Origin: Stichopus chloronotus
Taxonomy: Eukaryota; Echinodermata; Holothuroidea; Aspidochirotida; Stichopodidae
Length of the DNA: 64,000 bases
Assembly (NCBI GenBank): GCA_021234535.1
Contig: CM037843.1
Location: forward strand, 22,227,911 to 22,291,910
Direction of reading: 5' to 3'
Part shown: one piece after another, positions 13,478 to 28,200 of the stretch
Layout of the letters: each line of letters opens with the position of its first letter
Numbering within the stretch: position 1 is the first letter of the stretch
Position numbers and translations under genes: made by a program
The notes under the pieces: model-generated
What the model saw: only the letters and a program-made list of their open reading frames with translations
The model's database searches: none
Told to the model about the DNA's origin: nothing

Positions 13478-14193
13478 CAGGGAGATGTTACTTAGATGGA
13501 GGCAGTACGCTTTGAAGTGAGTGAGGTTTGTGCCGCCAAGGTCACCCCGTTATCTGTTCTTTGTATAGTAACTGAAATTTCTAAGGACTTACACCGGATT
13601 AGGAGATAAACACAATAACAGCTCTGTCATCTGCTACGGCAACAGAACTTCACTTTGACTTTCCCTACTGCTACAACATTGCCAGTCGTCACGGAAATAA
13701 ATGCCTTTTTTGGCCTTTCGACGCTCTGCGACTCGTATGACCATGCAATATTTGGTTTGTTTATCAAACCATGAAAAAGAATCAATATCTCGCCATTTCT
13801 GGAAACTTGAGGAAACTTCTTGGCTATTTGTCAAAAACATAGACTCATGCCTCTGTAGCTCATTTGCATGCGCTAACTTCTAAAGGAACGGGCTGAAGGT
13901 AGTCATTCATTTCAATTAAACAGTCGTTTAAAGTTGTGTGCCATCTGCTCTTTAAGGATTGGCAGTACAAACCTACATATCAAAGCACTGTTCGGAGGGA
14001 TCTTCTTATTCAAGAATTAGCTGAGTTTAATGACGGTGCTAGGTAAAATGTATTGAACTGCTAACGTTGAATAAAGGAAAGAAATACCTTTGAGCTAATT
14101 GCACCGCTTATCACCACTCAGTTGGGGGCATCTTAAAGTATTAGCATTAAGTTAATTTTCCAGTACTCTCTCCATCTAAATAATAGCTCCCTG
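13478..14193. mobile_element. 716-base non-autonomous DNA transposon, CAGGGAG termini
   Basis: The element begins CAGGGAGATGTTACTTAGAT and, in reverse complement, ends CAGGGAGCTATTATTTAGAT; inverted similarity continues for about 30 bases. The flanks are CTTGGAC on the left (13471-13477) and CTGGGAC on the right (14194-14200), a likely 7-base target duplication with one change. The paralogous site near 55640 lacks the insert and reads straight through the satellite. A second copy of similar length lies at 45830-46973 with a perfect duplication. No transposase frame is present. CAGGG ends recall the hAT superfamily, but that group usually makes 8-base duplications, so the class is open. Confidence 0.85.
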
Positions 14194-14199
14194 CTGGGA

Positions 14200-15600
14200 C
14201 AGATCTCATATTTAGTACATAGGTGTGCCACATAGAGTACAAGAACCCCATTGTTTTTGGTGGAGGTCAAAGGTCCTTTGAGGTCAACAGCTTTAAAATT
14301 GTTAAAACTTTGTAAACACAATATCACATGAAGGCAAACTTGGACAACTCCCATATTTGGTATGTAGTGTACTATGTTAAGTTGAAGGCCCCTTTTGATT
14401 TTGGTGGAGGTCAAAGGTCATTTGAGGTCAACAGGGATCAAATTGTGAAGTCCTTGTAAACACAGTATCACAAGAAGGAAAGCTTGGACAAACCTCACAT
14501 TTGGTATGTTGGTGTTCCATGTTAAGTTGAAGACCCTTAGTAATTTTGGTGGAGGCCAATGTCATTTGAGGTCAACAGGGTCAAATTATGAAAACCTTGT
14601 AAACATGATACCTCAAGAAGGAAAGACTTGACAAATGTCATATGGTATGTTGGTATGCCACATTAAGTGCACCATCTCTATTGATTCAGGTGAGACTCAA
14701 AAGTCATATGTCACAAGTGGTTTGTAAGTGTACCACATTGATTACAACATCACTTTGACTTTGGTGAAGGTCAAAGGTCATTTTAGGTCATAAGAGGTCA
14801 AATTGGGAAAACCTTGTAAACACAGTATCTGAAGAAGGGAAGCTTGGACAAATGTCATATGTGGTACACCACATTGAGCATAAGGTCCCTATTGACTTTA
14901 CTCGAGGTCAAGGGTCATTTAGGGTCAACATTGGTCAAATTGTGAAAACATTGTAAATACAGTATCTCAAGAAGGCAAGCTTGGACAAATGTCATATGTG
15001 GTATGTTGGTGAGCTGCATAGAGTGTAAGATCCCTATTGACTTTGGTTGAGGTCAAAGGTCATTTGAGGTCAACAGGAGTCAAATTTTGAAAACCTTGTA
15101 AACCTGATATTGCAAGCAGGGAAGCTTGAACAATTGTCATGTGTGGTATGTAAGTGTACCTCATTAGTTACAAGATCATTTTTTACTTTGATGGAGGTTA
15201 AATATCATTTTAGGTCAACATGGGTCAAATTGTAAAAGTATTCTAAACATGATATCTCTAGAAGGAAAAGGTGGGCAGATCTTCCCTTTAGAACATAGGC
15301 AGTATCTCACTGTGTATACAAGAATTCCATTGCCTTTGGTGAAGGTCAAAGATTACTTGAGTCAACAGGGTCACATTATGAAATTCTTGTAAATGTTATA
15401 TCTCAAGAAGGGAAGCTTTGGCAGATATCATAATCAGTATGTAGTTGTATCTCATTGAGTACAAGAATTCTTTTGTCTTTAATGGAGGTCAAAGGTCATT
15501 TGATATCAGCAAAGGTCAAATTGAAAAGCTTGTAGACATCTCAAGAAAAGAAGCTTGTACAGATCTCATATTTGATATAAAGTATAGGTAGCCTTTGACA
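14200..15600. repeat. AGGTCA-rich tandem satellite, array 2, inside a QPCT intron
   Basis: Around eight to nine degenerate units of about 150-190 bases repeat the phrases GACAAATGTCATATGTGGTA, TTGGTGGAGGTCAAAGGTCA, TTTGAGGTCAACAGGG, GTGAAAACCTTGTAAACA and TATCTCAAGAAGGGAAGCTT. AGGTCAAAGGTCA, the exact direct-repeat-1 arrangement of nuclear-receptor half-sites, recurs in several units (for example near 14409, 14769, 15053 and 15487). A shorter relative lies at 55600-56250. Confidence 0.8.
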
Positions 15601-15620
15601 GATACTGTACTATGCTATAA

Positions 15621-16661
<1,041 letters not shown>

Positions 16662-19536
16662 TTCTGCATATTTGTGGGCAAATGCAGTTCTAGTTTTACT
16701 AAGGGCTTTAACATTTAAACAGAAAAGAAAGAGTTGTCATGAAGATGTTCATTGATTGGTCGTTCAGATTAAAGGAGACACTTTAAGTTTTAGTCAACTC
16801 ATTGGCATCAACATCTCTTACCTTGTTCCAAATAGCGGCATATAGATAATGGGGACTGTGAAGGGCTGTAAATGGACTAAGGGTGACGGGGGCCCTCTCT
16901 CCTATTTAGTAAACTGAATAGAAATACAATACAGCCAAATTCTTCTTTCTTCTTCTTCTGTCCTAACCATACAGCTAGTATGCTCTGTATGAATGCTGGT
17001 GAAACTTCTTTTTTGGGGGGCAATGGGGGAGGGGTTAGAGGAATCACAGGGCATGGTGTCCTATCCTTCAACTGCTCTGAAAAGAAGAAAGAGCAACTGC
17101 GAAGGCGTTGCTATTGCGCAATTCACACTGTGAAACTTACCACACAGTTTAGTAAAGAAGTATTTCCAGCCATGAAGCGTGTGCAGCGTAAGACATATTA
17201 TATGAAATGATAGCAGTATATGAATCAGTTGCGTGGGTAAAATTCTTGGTAATAGTTCAGTTTTAACAGTCACTTGTCACTTTACTTCCCTCCCAAAATT
17301 TCAATCTGTAAAGGTTTTGCTATAATGGAATCGTGATAAAGACACTCCAGCGATTAAATATTACTCAGTATTCACCCGATATTATTCATGTGCTTGTATC
17401 ATATATGGGCACTCAAAAAGTTTCTGAAAAGTTTTGATCACAGTGTAAGTGTCACGATTCACGCCTAACAATGCATGCAGCACGTATGCACTGAAAATTA
17501 TTACGCAGCTAGCTGTCTCATAGATACTGCTCAGGCTGAGCACTGAACGTTGAACAATCATTGCCATCACAAGAATTGTGCTCACTGATTGGATACAAGT
17601 ATTTATGAATGAAGACTTAGGTTTGTAAAAGTGCCATGCTATTGCCAATTGAATACACCCTGTTTTAATTCTACACGTGGATGAACCAGCGTACTCAGTC
17701 AGTCAGCTGAACGAAGAGTGTATATAGTGTATGTGTGCAGTGCTAGTGACGGTGGGTATATCAATGAAATCATAACGCTATATCAGTTGAGATTGCCAAA
17801 AGGCCTTTACTTAGGCTATCCACTTGTCTGGTGTTCAAGTTCAACTGTAGTGAAAGAATAAAAGCCAATTGTACACAAGTTTCATTGTAATTGGTAGCTT
17901 GATTGCCAAAAGGTTGGGACAATGAGAGTAAATGTGGAGCAGAAATTCTCAGGAAAAAAAAGCCATGACCCTTTGATGATTTATGACTAAAGTGTGATTG
18001 AACACTGCTCATGAAACGTGTCAGTCGGTAGGTTCTAGTAGCACACAGTATGTCATACATTGTAGATTTCCACCCATTGAAACTTGAAGAAACCTATCTG
18101 AGATTTCTCTCAGAATATTTTTGCACATGCTATGAAAATGTAGTAGTTCGTAGTTCTGTCCAAGGTTTCTGTCGTAAAAAATGGTCAATTCTTTTCCATA
18201 GTGGCTATAACATCATCAGCCTAGGTTTTAGTGCTGGGGTGAGTGTTTGTACAGGATGAATCTGTATATGGCTCTTTTTTAACTAAATCGCTCTGTGCTC
18301 TATTGCACTGAGCAACTGCAACTGTTAGCAAGAACTTCACCCTCTAAAAAAAAAAATCCTCAAAAACCCCCAAAACAAAAAAAAAACTAGGTCAGTAGGT
18401 ATTACTTGTAATGCACAGTCTCTTGCAGGCTTTTGTGTTACTAATCGGATTAAATTGCGGCCTTGCGTGGCCGAAGACTAACTTTGAATAGTTCGGAAAC
18501 GATCGTGAATGAGAAGATGGAGTACAGACATTAATGAGTCATGCTTCAGTGTGGAATCACTCACTCCTTCACTGCAAGAATTGCGAGGTGAGATAGGAAG
18601 TCAGCCCTTGTAAGCTTCTAAGCCCTCATCTATTGGTGTATGCATTCACCTTATTTGGAAATGTCACTCCAGTGAAGTGACGAAAACAATTATCTCCAAA
18701 ATGACACCGACCACCTCAGCAGTGCTCCACCAGCCGTTTGCACTGTTAGTGTTTTTCGTAATGTATGTCTGTAACTTCTTGACCTATGTTACTTTGTCAT
18801 CAGGATCTGATTTAACCCTTCATTAAGTTGCAATATGTCAGTAAAGTGAATAAAACAAAACTTGACTGCAGGCAGACGTCTTATTTGGATCGACCATTAG
18901 TTGTGTGAATCTTTTTGTATCACTGCATGTTTTAGTTACTGTACTTGCTGAAAAAGCATCCATGTGAGTGCTGTGAATGTTTTTACTCTTGTTAAGATTG
19001 TTTCTAATTTTTTTTTTTTTTGAGTTTCTGTGTATATCCGAACATGGTTCAAGGTTAAAGTTGACCAAAATTGGTGCTAGATGTTAGCAGTCTGTGTTAA
19101 GCAGTAGTTATAAAAGCAATGGTTGTAATTAAAGAAAAATGTAAGTTTGCTGCTGCTCAGCATCCTTACCAAATTTTGAAATCCGTTTGGAGGCTAGGGA
19201 CAAGAGTTTACTCTGAATGGAATAAGCAGTCGTCCATACTTTATTTCGAAAAATCATCAAAATCTTGTTTTGTGTTCTCATTCTCCTGGGAGTAGTTTTC
19301 GTGATTTTTTCAAGAACAAAAATGCTATCACATAATAAAACAGAGCCATTCATGGATTAGCATCAGGGGGTATGCTTATTCAGTTTGGGCTGATTAAATT
19401 TTCCCGTTCATCTTTCAGGAGTCCATTTGTATGCTCAAATATTTTTCACTTGTCTTTGTGGATAACATTCCCTCAAAGTATTCAAACTGAGGACAGCATG
19501 TGTAATATTTACTTCAATTGTTTTTGTGCCTATCAG
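16662..19536. repeat. Intron segment duplicated at about 56475-61410
   Basis: Colinear landmarks are shared with the right end of the window. Examples are TTACTAAGGGCTTTAAC, ACATCTCTTACCTTGT, CAGCTAGTATG, AATTTCAATCTGTAA, AGTCAGTCAGCTGAACGAAG and AGTGCTGGGGTG. Near the end are AAAAAGCATCCA and TCAAACTGAGGACAGCATGT. No coding exon lies inside; short frames here are not conserved between the two copies. Confidence 0.85.
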
Positions 19537-19637
19537 GATATGTTTGTCCTATTGGATCTCATAGGAGCACCGAACCCAACATTCAGAAATTATTTCTACA
19601 GAAACAAGTTCCTGGTTCAATCATTTTCAAGACATAG
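19537..19637 (+). CDS. QPCT: QPCT-family exon with LLDLIGAPNP, one frame break
   Basis: This 101-base exon lies between acceptor TGCCTATCAG and donor GTGAGT. It encodes DMFVLLDLIGAPNPTF and RNYFYRNKF; the Asp of LLDLIGAPNP is a conserved active-site residue. After NKF the family pattern moves by one base: WFNHFQDI, which ends in phase 1 and joins the next exon as IETRLKEQG. So one extra base sits near 19612-19616 (AAGTTCCTGG). The same AAACAAGTTCCTGGTTC string is present in the decayed copy at 61411-61500, so this base is unlikely to be a random read error. Without a shift the exon reads on as LVQSFSRH with two bases left over, which would fit an acceptor 7 bases further into the next exon. 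Confidence 0.9.
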
Positions 19638-21288
19638 GTGAGTCAAAAAATAGTCATTATGACCTGAGCAAGTTGAATTGTATTAAGTATAGTAAGCTAT
19701 AGTATGAAATCTCTGCACCATTCAACTTGCCAATTTCACAAGTATCAGTTCTTTAATTTGCTGAAGTTCCTTTATCGTTAAATTGTTTGGGTTGCATACT
19801 GACATTCCATTCCCATTATCAGTTGCCTTAGATGGTTCTATACCATGACATAACACTGCCAATTCCCTGATTTCATGGAATGTCAATCTTTTTCACTAGA
19901 AATTCCTTTTAAGGAGGAGGAATTTTCCATGCAGGTTGATATGACACCTTTTTCTATGTAAATTGCAATTAGGAGTACTGATGGAGTATGTCACAACTGA
20001 ACTGTTTCTCGCCCCTCCGTCGTGACCCCAGGTTGTTCCCCCTGCCAGTGAGGTTGGGCGATAAATTGATACACACAATTAAAGGTGGGAAAAATTCACA
20101 TGGCATTTGTTTTGATTTCCCACAATGATTCTTGATTATTTTTGTCTCTTTGTTTGATTGATTGATTGATGATCAAATAATTTTCAATTTACAACGTATA
20201 TAAGCAAATTACCTTAGGTCTTAATGCCTAACACACCTCTGAAATTAATTACTCAAATCTCAGTTCTTAATTGTGATCACTTACGCGATGCAAGGGCCCT
20301 GTTCGGTTTCTTTCTGTTTCCTTCCTGCTCTTCTCCTGATTACGCTTGCTAACCGGTTCCTGGAGTTCGCTTCGCTAGTCTCCCACTGTGGTCACCATGC
20401 ACAGCTCGGTCCGCCAACAGCAGAGTATGGACTCCTGCCTTTGTAACCCAGATGATGAAACAAACTGGTCCTCCTTTAACGAATTAAATTCGGCACCCGT
20501 GACTACGTATCACTGTCCAAAACGTATCTTCCAATTCACGTTATTCAACGATCCCTCACCATCAGCTCTCTTTCCTCACAACTTACTTAATGAACAGAAA
20601 TCTCCAATTACTGTCGGAAATGGTCTATTCGCCTTGATTGTCAAAATCATTCTCCCTCCAACATTCGATCCTCATGCATTCACCTCTTGCTAGAAGACTA
20701 GCTACTTCCTGTAGTGACAAAAGTTGCTTCCTTTCGACACTAAAATTAGAAAGTTTCCAAATATACCGGCTCTGATCCCTGGTCACGTGACGTCTGGTTT
20801 CCGTCAGCGAAACTCCTTTGATTTTGCCGATTGGTGCGATTAACTTTGCTGAGTGGTGGCGCTCTTCTAAATGAGTTGGCTCGATCGTGACAATGTATGA
20901 AAAAAAAAGAGTTTAACTGTACAGTTAACTTTGACAGTCAATGTTGCGCTGTTATGCGAAATGCCATGTGTGAAAGGAATTATGCAATGGTAATGTCAAC
21001 TACCATGTGGGGTCACAAGTTAAAACAATAACTTATAATCTTTCACATAGCTGCTAGACATTTTATCTACTCTCTCTTTTGTTCTATTTACTGAATATTT
21101 AACTATTGATTTGCTGAATGTTACAGGTGATAAGTAGAATTATTGTGCCATGCTTTGGCTACAAGATTTATGGTGACTGAAATTCTATGGTATACCTGCC
21201 AGTAATTATTGTAATAACAGCTGATTCAGGTATTGAGATCGATCAGTAGAGATGTAACCTTTTCGTGTTGCTCTTGTGGCTTTTGCAG
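19638..21288 (+). other. QPCT intron, no firm gene content
   Basis: The first 230 bases are still part of the segment duplicated at 61501-61745. A (ATTG) run lies at 20155-20170. A 101-codon open frame at 20388-20693 shows no recognised motif or splice support. The acceptor TTTTGCAG closes the intron. Confidence 0.4.
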
Positions 21289-21399
21289 AAACAAGGCTAA
21301 AGGAACAAGGGAAAATACAGCAAAGGACGTCATCTTACTTCTATACCCCCCATTCTCATGGAGGCATACAAGACGATCATATACCATTTGTGAGGAGAG
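21289..21399 (+). CDS. QPCT: QPCT-family exon with IQDDHIPF motif
   Basis: The exon follows acceptor TTTTGCAG and ends at donor GTATAT with one base left over. The conserved frame reads ETRLKEQGKIQQRTSSYFYT and then PHSHGGIQDDHIPFVRRG; the second Asp of QDDHIPF is a catalytic residue in the family. The frame entered from 21289 needs one base from the previous exon, which only the shifted reading of that exon supplies. A second AG at 21294-21295 (ACAAG, then GCTAAAGG) would instead accept the two leftover bases of the unshifted exon and give SRHRLKEQG, losing only a few residues. Both options restore the same downstream frame. A longer open frame in another phase here is a shadow. Confidence 0.9.
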
Positions 21400-22008
21400 G
21401 TATATCTCACTAAATAACCATGTGTGCAAAAGCCTTATGCTTCGATTGGGTAGCCTAGAATGTCATGATATGTTGCTTTACAACCAATACAGCTGTTTTT
21501 AATGCTCGTTGCAGATAGCTATCAGTCTTTCCAGTATTTGTGCAACGCTTTCGCAGCAGATACAACCTTACAGAATATAAATTTGAAGACTGTCTGCAAT
21601 GAAATTTGCACTTCCCAAGTTCAGCCTTACCATGTTTGTGGAACAGCACATAAAATCAGATTTGCCAATATGTCTTTGTGGCTCAGTGTCAAACTCAAGT
21701 GTTCAAGTTCAGTCCCTAGTTTGAGGTGTGCTGCAAGCTGTGTTGAAAGTAACTGTCACAGTAGGTCCCATTCAAGTCACAAGTCTGGTGAGAGGAAATC
21801 TGAGTCACGTCTTGAAGCGAGGAAAATGGTTAAGTCCATTCAAAGGATTGGTCCGTCAGTCCTGTAACCAATCACTCTGCATGCATTGGCTTTACAAGCA
21901 GGGTGATGTTCTGCTGCTCAGCATACAGTGATAGGAATCATAAAATTCAGGGATAATAAATATAGATAGTAACATTATCTTTGCTGCAAGATTGCAGGAA
22001 ATCAGTAA

Positions 22009-22287
<279 letters not shown>

Positions 22288-25200
22288 ATGAAACACTCAC
22301 CACCGTTCCCTTGTCATGTGTAGTCAGTCCACTGCGACCACAGTTTGGGCTCCTTAACATTAACTGTGTACAAATTTCAATGACTTTAAGGTCAGAGACA
22401 TATAATTGAGGGTGATATTTGTAATGAACTCCCTCCATTTTATATCTCAAGATCTAATCTAGTTGGAAAATGAATTTTATCTGTGAAAACAAGAACATAG
22501 GGAATATGGCAAACATTTCATTTCAATGCATACAGCACATGGTTACCAGATTTTTGTGTTTACTGAACACAATAGTCTGGTACTGTTTGTTTGAATCTGC
22601 CCAGATGCAAACAGGACTCAGTGAAATAATTGAAAATGTCTGTCTCATTGAAGGAGTGTCTGTAAACTTCTTCGCACATTCCAGCACCTTAAACAACTTT
22701 CAAATATATCACAAACCATCGTTGAAAAGGTCACAGTTGTCATTAATTCCAGTTGTAAGGGTATTCAAATTGCTTTTATAGTATTCTGCAAGTACGAAAG
22801 ATATTTTGGTCTGACGATTGAGCGCACTTCTATGTAAAGTGATTTTCCAATTGGTTCATGGCTTTGATACATGCACCACATTAACCAATGAGCAACAGTT
22901 ACTGTTGCTGGAGGTATGTACACACAGAGTCACAAGGCTCCCCAGTAATGTAACAAATTCTTCAAACATGGAGGGGGCAGTGTCTGGCTCATTTTGTGCA
23001 GCCTAAGGTTCTTTGTGAACTTTCCAGGTCAATTACTTCATCAGGGATCCCCCCTAGCTACAGCTGGCTTGTACTTGAGACCTTATCAAAGATGTTTGAT
23101 GCAGTTCTGTGTGCTTTAAAAAACAATTCTGATTATGTCATACATGGTATTTTTTTTATAAAAGTAAGACATAGATAGGTAATCACAAATTAAGATTGTT
23201 ATTTTTATGTATAATGGTGATGGTGAACATTATCAGTGACTGGTGCCTCTTTGCAACTCAAAATATGAAATATTGTATTGTTTAATAACTCCACAAGCTG
23301 AGTCACAGGTGTCAGTTGGTGGAAGATACTGTAGCTTTTCAGAGTTCATTTTGCCATACAATCATTTGACCTGATTTCATGTATTTAAGTAGCATGATTA
23401 CATTCAGTGTCATGCAAGCATTTACAATGACTGCTGAGTCTTTTTCAGGGTCTGGTAGCTAGTTTAATGCAGCAATATGCATCCCATCTCTGTGAGTTGG
23501 CAAAATCATTGTGGCTAAAATAACATTCCTATAGATGTTGTGAGCTTGTATAGCCAATAGCTGTTTGAAGCAGTTAAGTTGAAGTTGAGAAAGTACAACT
23601 TTCTGTTTTGCGTAATTGGAAGGTACCTTCTGGTACAACATCACAATTAACTCTGCTCATATTATGAATGTTTTGAAAATGTCATGTCCTTGGATAACAG
23701 GACCAGAGTGTGAGGCTCTAATTTACTGTGGCACTGATTATCCACTCATTTTGATTGTACACACAATAGTGCGCGGTATACATTTTTGTAGAAGTGACAT
23801 AGCACATGTGAGGGTTATCTGCAAGACTGTAAATGAATCCATATTTGACATTGCTCGCCAAAAAAAAAAAAAGCAACATCAGTGACTATTCGAAGTCTAA
23901 AACAGTGGTTGCATGCTACCTAACATCAAAGAAGTAAACTGTTAGACAGACCCTTTTTCAGAACCAAGTAAACACCAGTAATTACTCAGTAATTAATGTT
24001 TTGTGGGTGAAAAAAAAAGGAAGTGAAAATGTTTTATTTGATAGTTTGTGTCAGTATTCTTTTTCAAACTGCATGGACATTAGTGTTGTGAAGAATTGTT
24101 CCAATGTAACATGCTGCTTTTATCCAGTAAACCCATCTTCAGGTTATGTTCACTGCCAGCTACATTATTAAGCTTTTCTTCTTGTATTTTATTGTGTTGT
24201 TCCAGTCAGAAAAGGGATGCAAGTCAGTGAAGAGCCTGGTGAGCTCTCGGCTTTGATTTACAGCTGCCCACATTTTGAATGTAGATGGTGCAATGGATCC
24301 ATCTGTGTTACCCATCTGAATCTATAATATTGCTGTTAGTGTTGTGAATGATTTTCTACATCAAAGCTATGACTAGAACAGCAACAGTGAGACATCTGTG
24401 ATTAAATATTGAAAGCACAAATTCATAGTGAACTGGTGAGTATATAAAAGTATGTTAAAATTCTTAGTCTTACTCTTGGTAATGCTTTGGTTGGTGCAGG
24501 TACACCTATGGCAATCTCCCTGGATTCCCCCGTGAATGTTTAGCTTTAAGTAGAATGTTTATTACAATTCATCTAGCTAACATCCTTTTCCTGACAGTTT
24601 GGAACATTTGACAGAAGTTTGGACTTTCGGTGCATGGCCTAAAAGTTTATCCCCAGTTTTTTATTCTCTTTGTTTTGGTGATGGTGAAAGTTTGTAATTC
24701 GATGCTATTTCTAGGATTGGAAGAATGAGCATGGCTTCTATTGCAAATTCTAAATTCAAAGCTTTGTTTTCTGCAAGTGGTACTGTCATGATATTGAAAT
24801 GTTTGTTCAATATCATTTTGTGAAGTAACTTACAAACTTAACATTCCACTAGTACTCCAGGAAGCATTTTTCAAATGTATTTTATTACACTCTCAGTTTA
24901 CACACCCTATAAATTAAGTTGAACCTTTGAGCAGAAAGTGACTACCTTGTGTTGATGCCTAAGAAATGAACCCTGTAAGCCAATTGTTGTATTCATTAGG
25001 TATGTATGCTTTGATATTGCACCAAAGGTATGTCTGGTTAAACACAAAACAATGTAACATTTGGTACATTGTCTGCAGCTGCCCACCAGACTTACAAGAT
25101 AAAGGGTTGCTGAACTCTTGTGGTGCACACCGCTCACAGAATAGTCATTTTTTTCCCCATCAGAATCATTGCAATACGACAACTTTGAAAGGACATCATA

Positions 25201-28200
25201 GCTGTTGAGAAAACCCAATCATAGTCTTTTATTGCCTTGTTTTTACTCTTTTGTGATACACGGGGATTTACATATTTCATAGAGCTATTTAGTTATCCCA
25301 TATGACATAGGTCAATGTTTGCGACAATTAGTTTAACTGATGACATTTTGAATGTTTCTTGCATATTATGACATGCTGTAATATGGGTCCAGTACAGCTG
25401 CTCTTTGAGCTTTCGTTGTTTTCATTGCCACAGCAACTTATGCTCAAATGGTGTCAGGGTCATGTGTTATCTCTGCTTTGCAGCTGATCACCTAGGTGAT
25501 CCAGTTCGAACCTTTTTTTTTTGCAAAATCCATGATTATGTACACTTCTGCGCTTCTTACTCTCATAAGCTGCTACTTTGAAAGACAAACTTCACCCTCC
25601 CTTCCTATTGTTTATAGTAATTGACACACCATGCGCAGAGTAGTAGAGTGACTTTATTTCGCCCAAAGTTTTGATATGGACAGTGAAAACAGTCATGGAA
25701 ATCATTTTGAGAATATATGGGTGAATACAAGACCTGACAAGTTGATCTGTTTTTGCCAATGTTTAGCTTCCCTTGGTAGACTCCCAACCACTTTTAACTT
25801 TGTGAATGAAGGTTCGTGAACACGAAATGTCTGCCACATTGTACATACTATGACTCTTGCTGTGGTCAGTATTCACTTTTTCAACAAACTAAACAGTTTG
25901 TATTATGACATTTTGGACATTTGGAGAAGAGTAAAGATCTTCATTCTGGATTATTTCTGGAAGTGTTCAGTAAATGTAAGCGGTCTTTCATATTATTGGT
26001 TGGTGGTACCATAGCAAAAACAAAAAAATGCACTTATAAGATTTCATCCAAAGTTCTTGATCATGACAAATTACAAATTAACTTCAAAGTTTACCATGTA
26101 TTGCATGGAATATGCAATAGTTCATGCAAATTATGGTACCAAACAAATGACATGGTAAAAGTATAATGTTTATCGGTGATGGACTTAACTTTGTTTTATT
26201 ACCCGTTCTTCCTAGAACATTTTGTGAAAGGTATGTATTTTGGATGAATAGAAGAGAATATAAAGATTTAACTTTACCCTGTCAATTGCCTTTTGCTTTT
26301 TACCTCATCCCTATATGTAGCATACAGGGAGGAGATATTGTACTTACTTCAGTGGTTAAAGTTGCCAAAAATGACACTAAAATGGTAGCCCACCTTGCAC
26401 CCCTTGTAGTATTTAACCAAAACTTGGTAGACCAGTAGCCTTATGTGGGGGTACCTCATGGTAAACAAATGACATGGATTTACCCACTAAGATGGGAGGG
26501 GGGGGGGATGAGAAGTTGGATCCAAATGTGTGTCTACTTATATGTGTGTGTGTACAACCGAACTTGTGTCACGATCTCCGCCAAGATGGTAAGTCGGATA
26601 AACCTCACACTTGGTGCGTAGGTGCCTGGGTATGAGGTGTAGTGTCTGCCCAAACGATGGCATAAGTCTCAAAGGATATGAAAACAAACAAAAAAAAAAC
26701 ACTTTTTTCAGCATTCTCAATATGTGAATATCCTAGAATTATAAAACTACCATATATGGAAAGTAGACGATACAAGGAATTTTTCAAAATATTGATGCCC
26801 AACCCCACCTCGACACCATGAGAAAACGATGTACAAGAAGCTTCTATCAAACTAAGCAAATATTATTTTGAGACCCATGGAATGAGAAAGTGCAGTACTA
26901 GTAGGATTTACTTTAGAGAAAAGTGTATTGGGAGTGGGGAAGAAGTGTCCCAGTTTGACACACAGGGAGGAGATGTGCTTTTGCGCGCCCCCTCCCCCAG
27001 TTTCCATGGACGAAAACCGAATTTTACAGGGCGAGTGATAGCTAAACTTCCAGTTCTATTTCCTAGCAATTTGAGAGGCATTTTTATCAAAATTTTTCTC
27101 TGTATGCTCACGTCAACTGATGGGTACGCTCTTGCTTAGATGGAATCGCTACTGCATGCCCCCGATTCTTTTACTCTAGTTTAATTGGCTCCTCTCCCTG
27201 TTTCAAAAGTCTGTTCACTTATCGATGAGACAGATTTTAGGCCAGATCTCCTTCCCCCATACTACACTGAGTTGCAATCTGTGTGCTGTGTGCTACTTTT
27301 GTCCGGTGTCACTCAAGCACTCACCGATTGTGATTCAAGTGGTGCAGAAAGTGTGCAGCATGTATGTCATCTGGCTGGCACTGGGCGTTCTGAGCACATC
27401 AGCACAATTCTACAGTAATTTACAGCGGCTTCCTGTTCATTAAAGGTCGCCATCAATCTTTGTGGGCGCTTAACGACGCTTCTCTCCATATTTTACATCT
27501 GTGAGCAACTTGTATGGCAGCCTTGACAAACTTTTGTAGGCTGGTAAGATAGAGCTTTAGGGAATAAAGTGATGTTGATTGTGAACGGAGAACTCTTTAA
27601 CTGGCTGGTTTGTCGGTGTATCTTTAAGGGACAGTCTGTCTGAATGCGATGTCAAACATCCTGGCAAAGTGGAAATAAATTTAATTGCTGTAAAACAATA
27701 GCTCGTATATATGATCAATGGGGCGGCACCAGAGGGGATGGGAACATTTTCCCCCCTGTCAGAACCTCTCCTCCAGTTCCCCTCTCCTCTCTCCCCTCTC
27801 AGTTGAAGTGATTTGATGAATACATGTGCGCGTCTATTCCCTGTCTATTTTCGTAATTTTGCCTTTACCTTCCTGTGTTTCAGGAAGTCCATTAGACTTC
27901 ATTTTTCACCCATTGATGTACTAAAATCTCAGAACTTTTGGAGACTTTGACCCCTGGACCCCCAACAGGTTTTGCCTCTGGACCCCACCAGAGGTTAAAA
28001 CTTTTTATGTTTGAAGCACCGTATACCTATGCTGTGACTTAATTTCCCCCTGAGATATGCTCAACTAACATTAGAGCTTAACGGGGTTTCTCCCTGGACA
28101 CTCACCATAACTTGCTCCATGACCTACCCATGAGGGTCCAAAGCTTTCATCTGGTAAACTTAGAGGAAAAGCGGAATTAATTAAATCGTTTTGAATCTTA

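Noticed and set aside
20388..20693. 101-codon frame in a QPCT intron
   Set aside because: No motif and no splice or repeat support; it ends at a normal stop with no downstream coding signal.
21233..21502. Long plus frame overlapping the QDDHIPF exon
   Set aside because: It is read in a phase different from the conserved QPCT frame and is a shadow of that exon.
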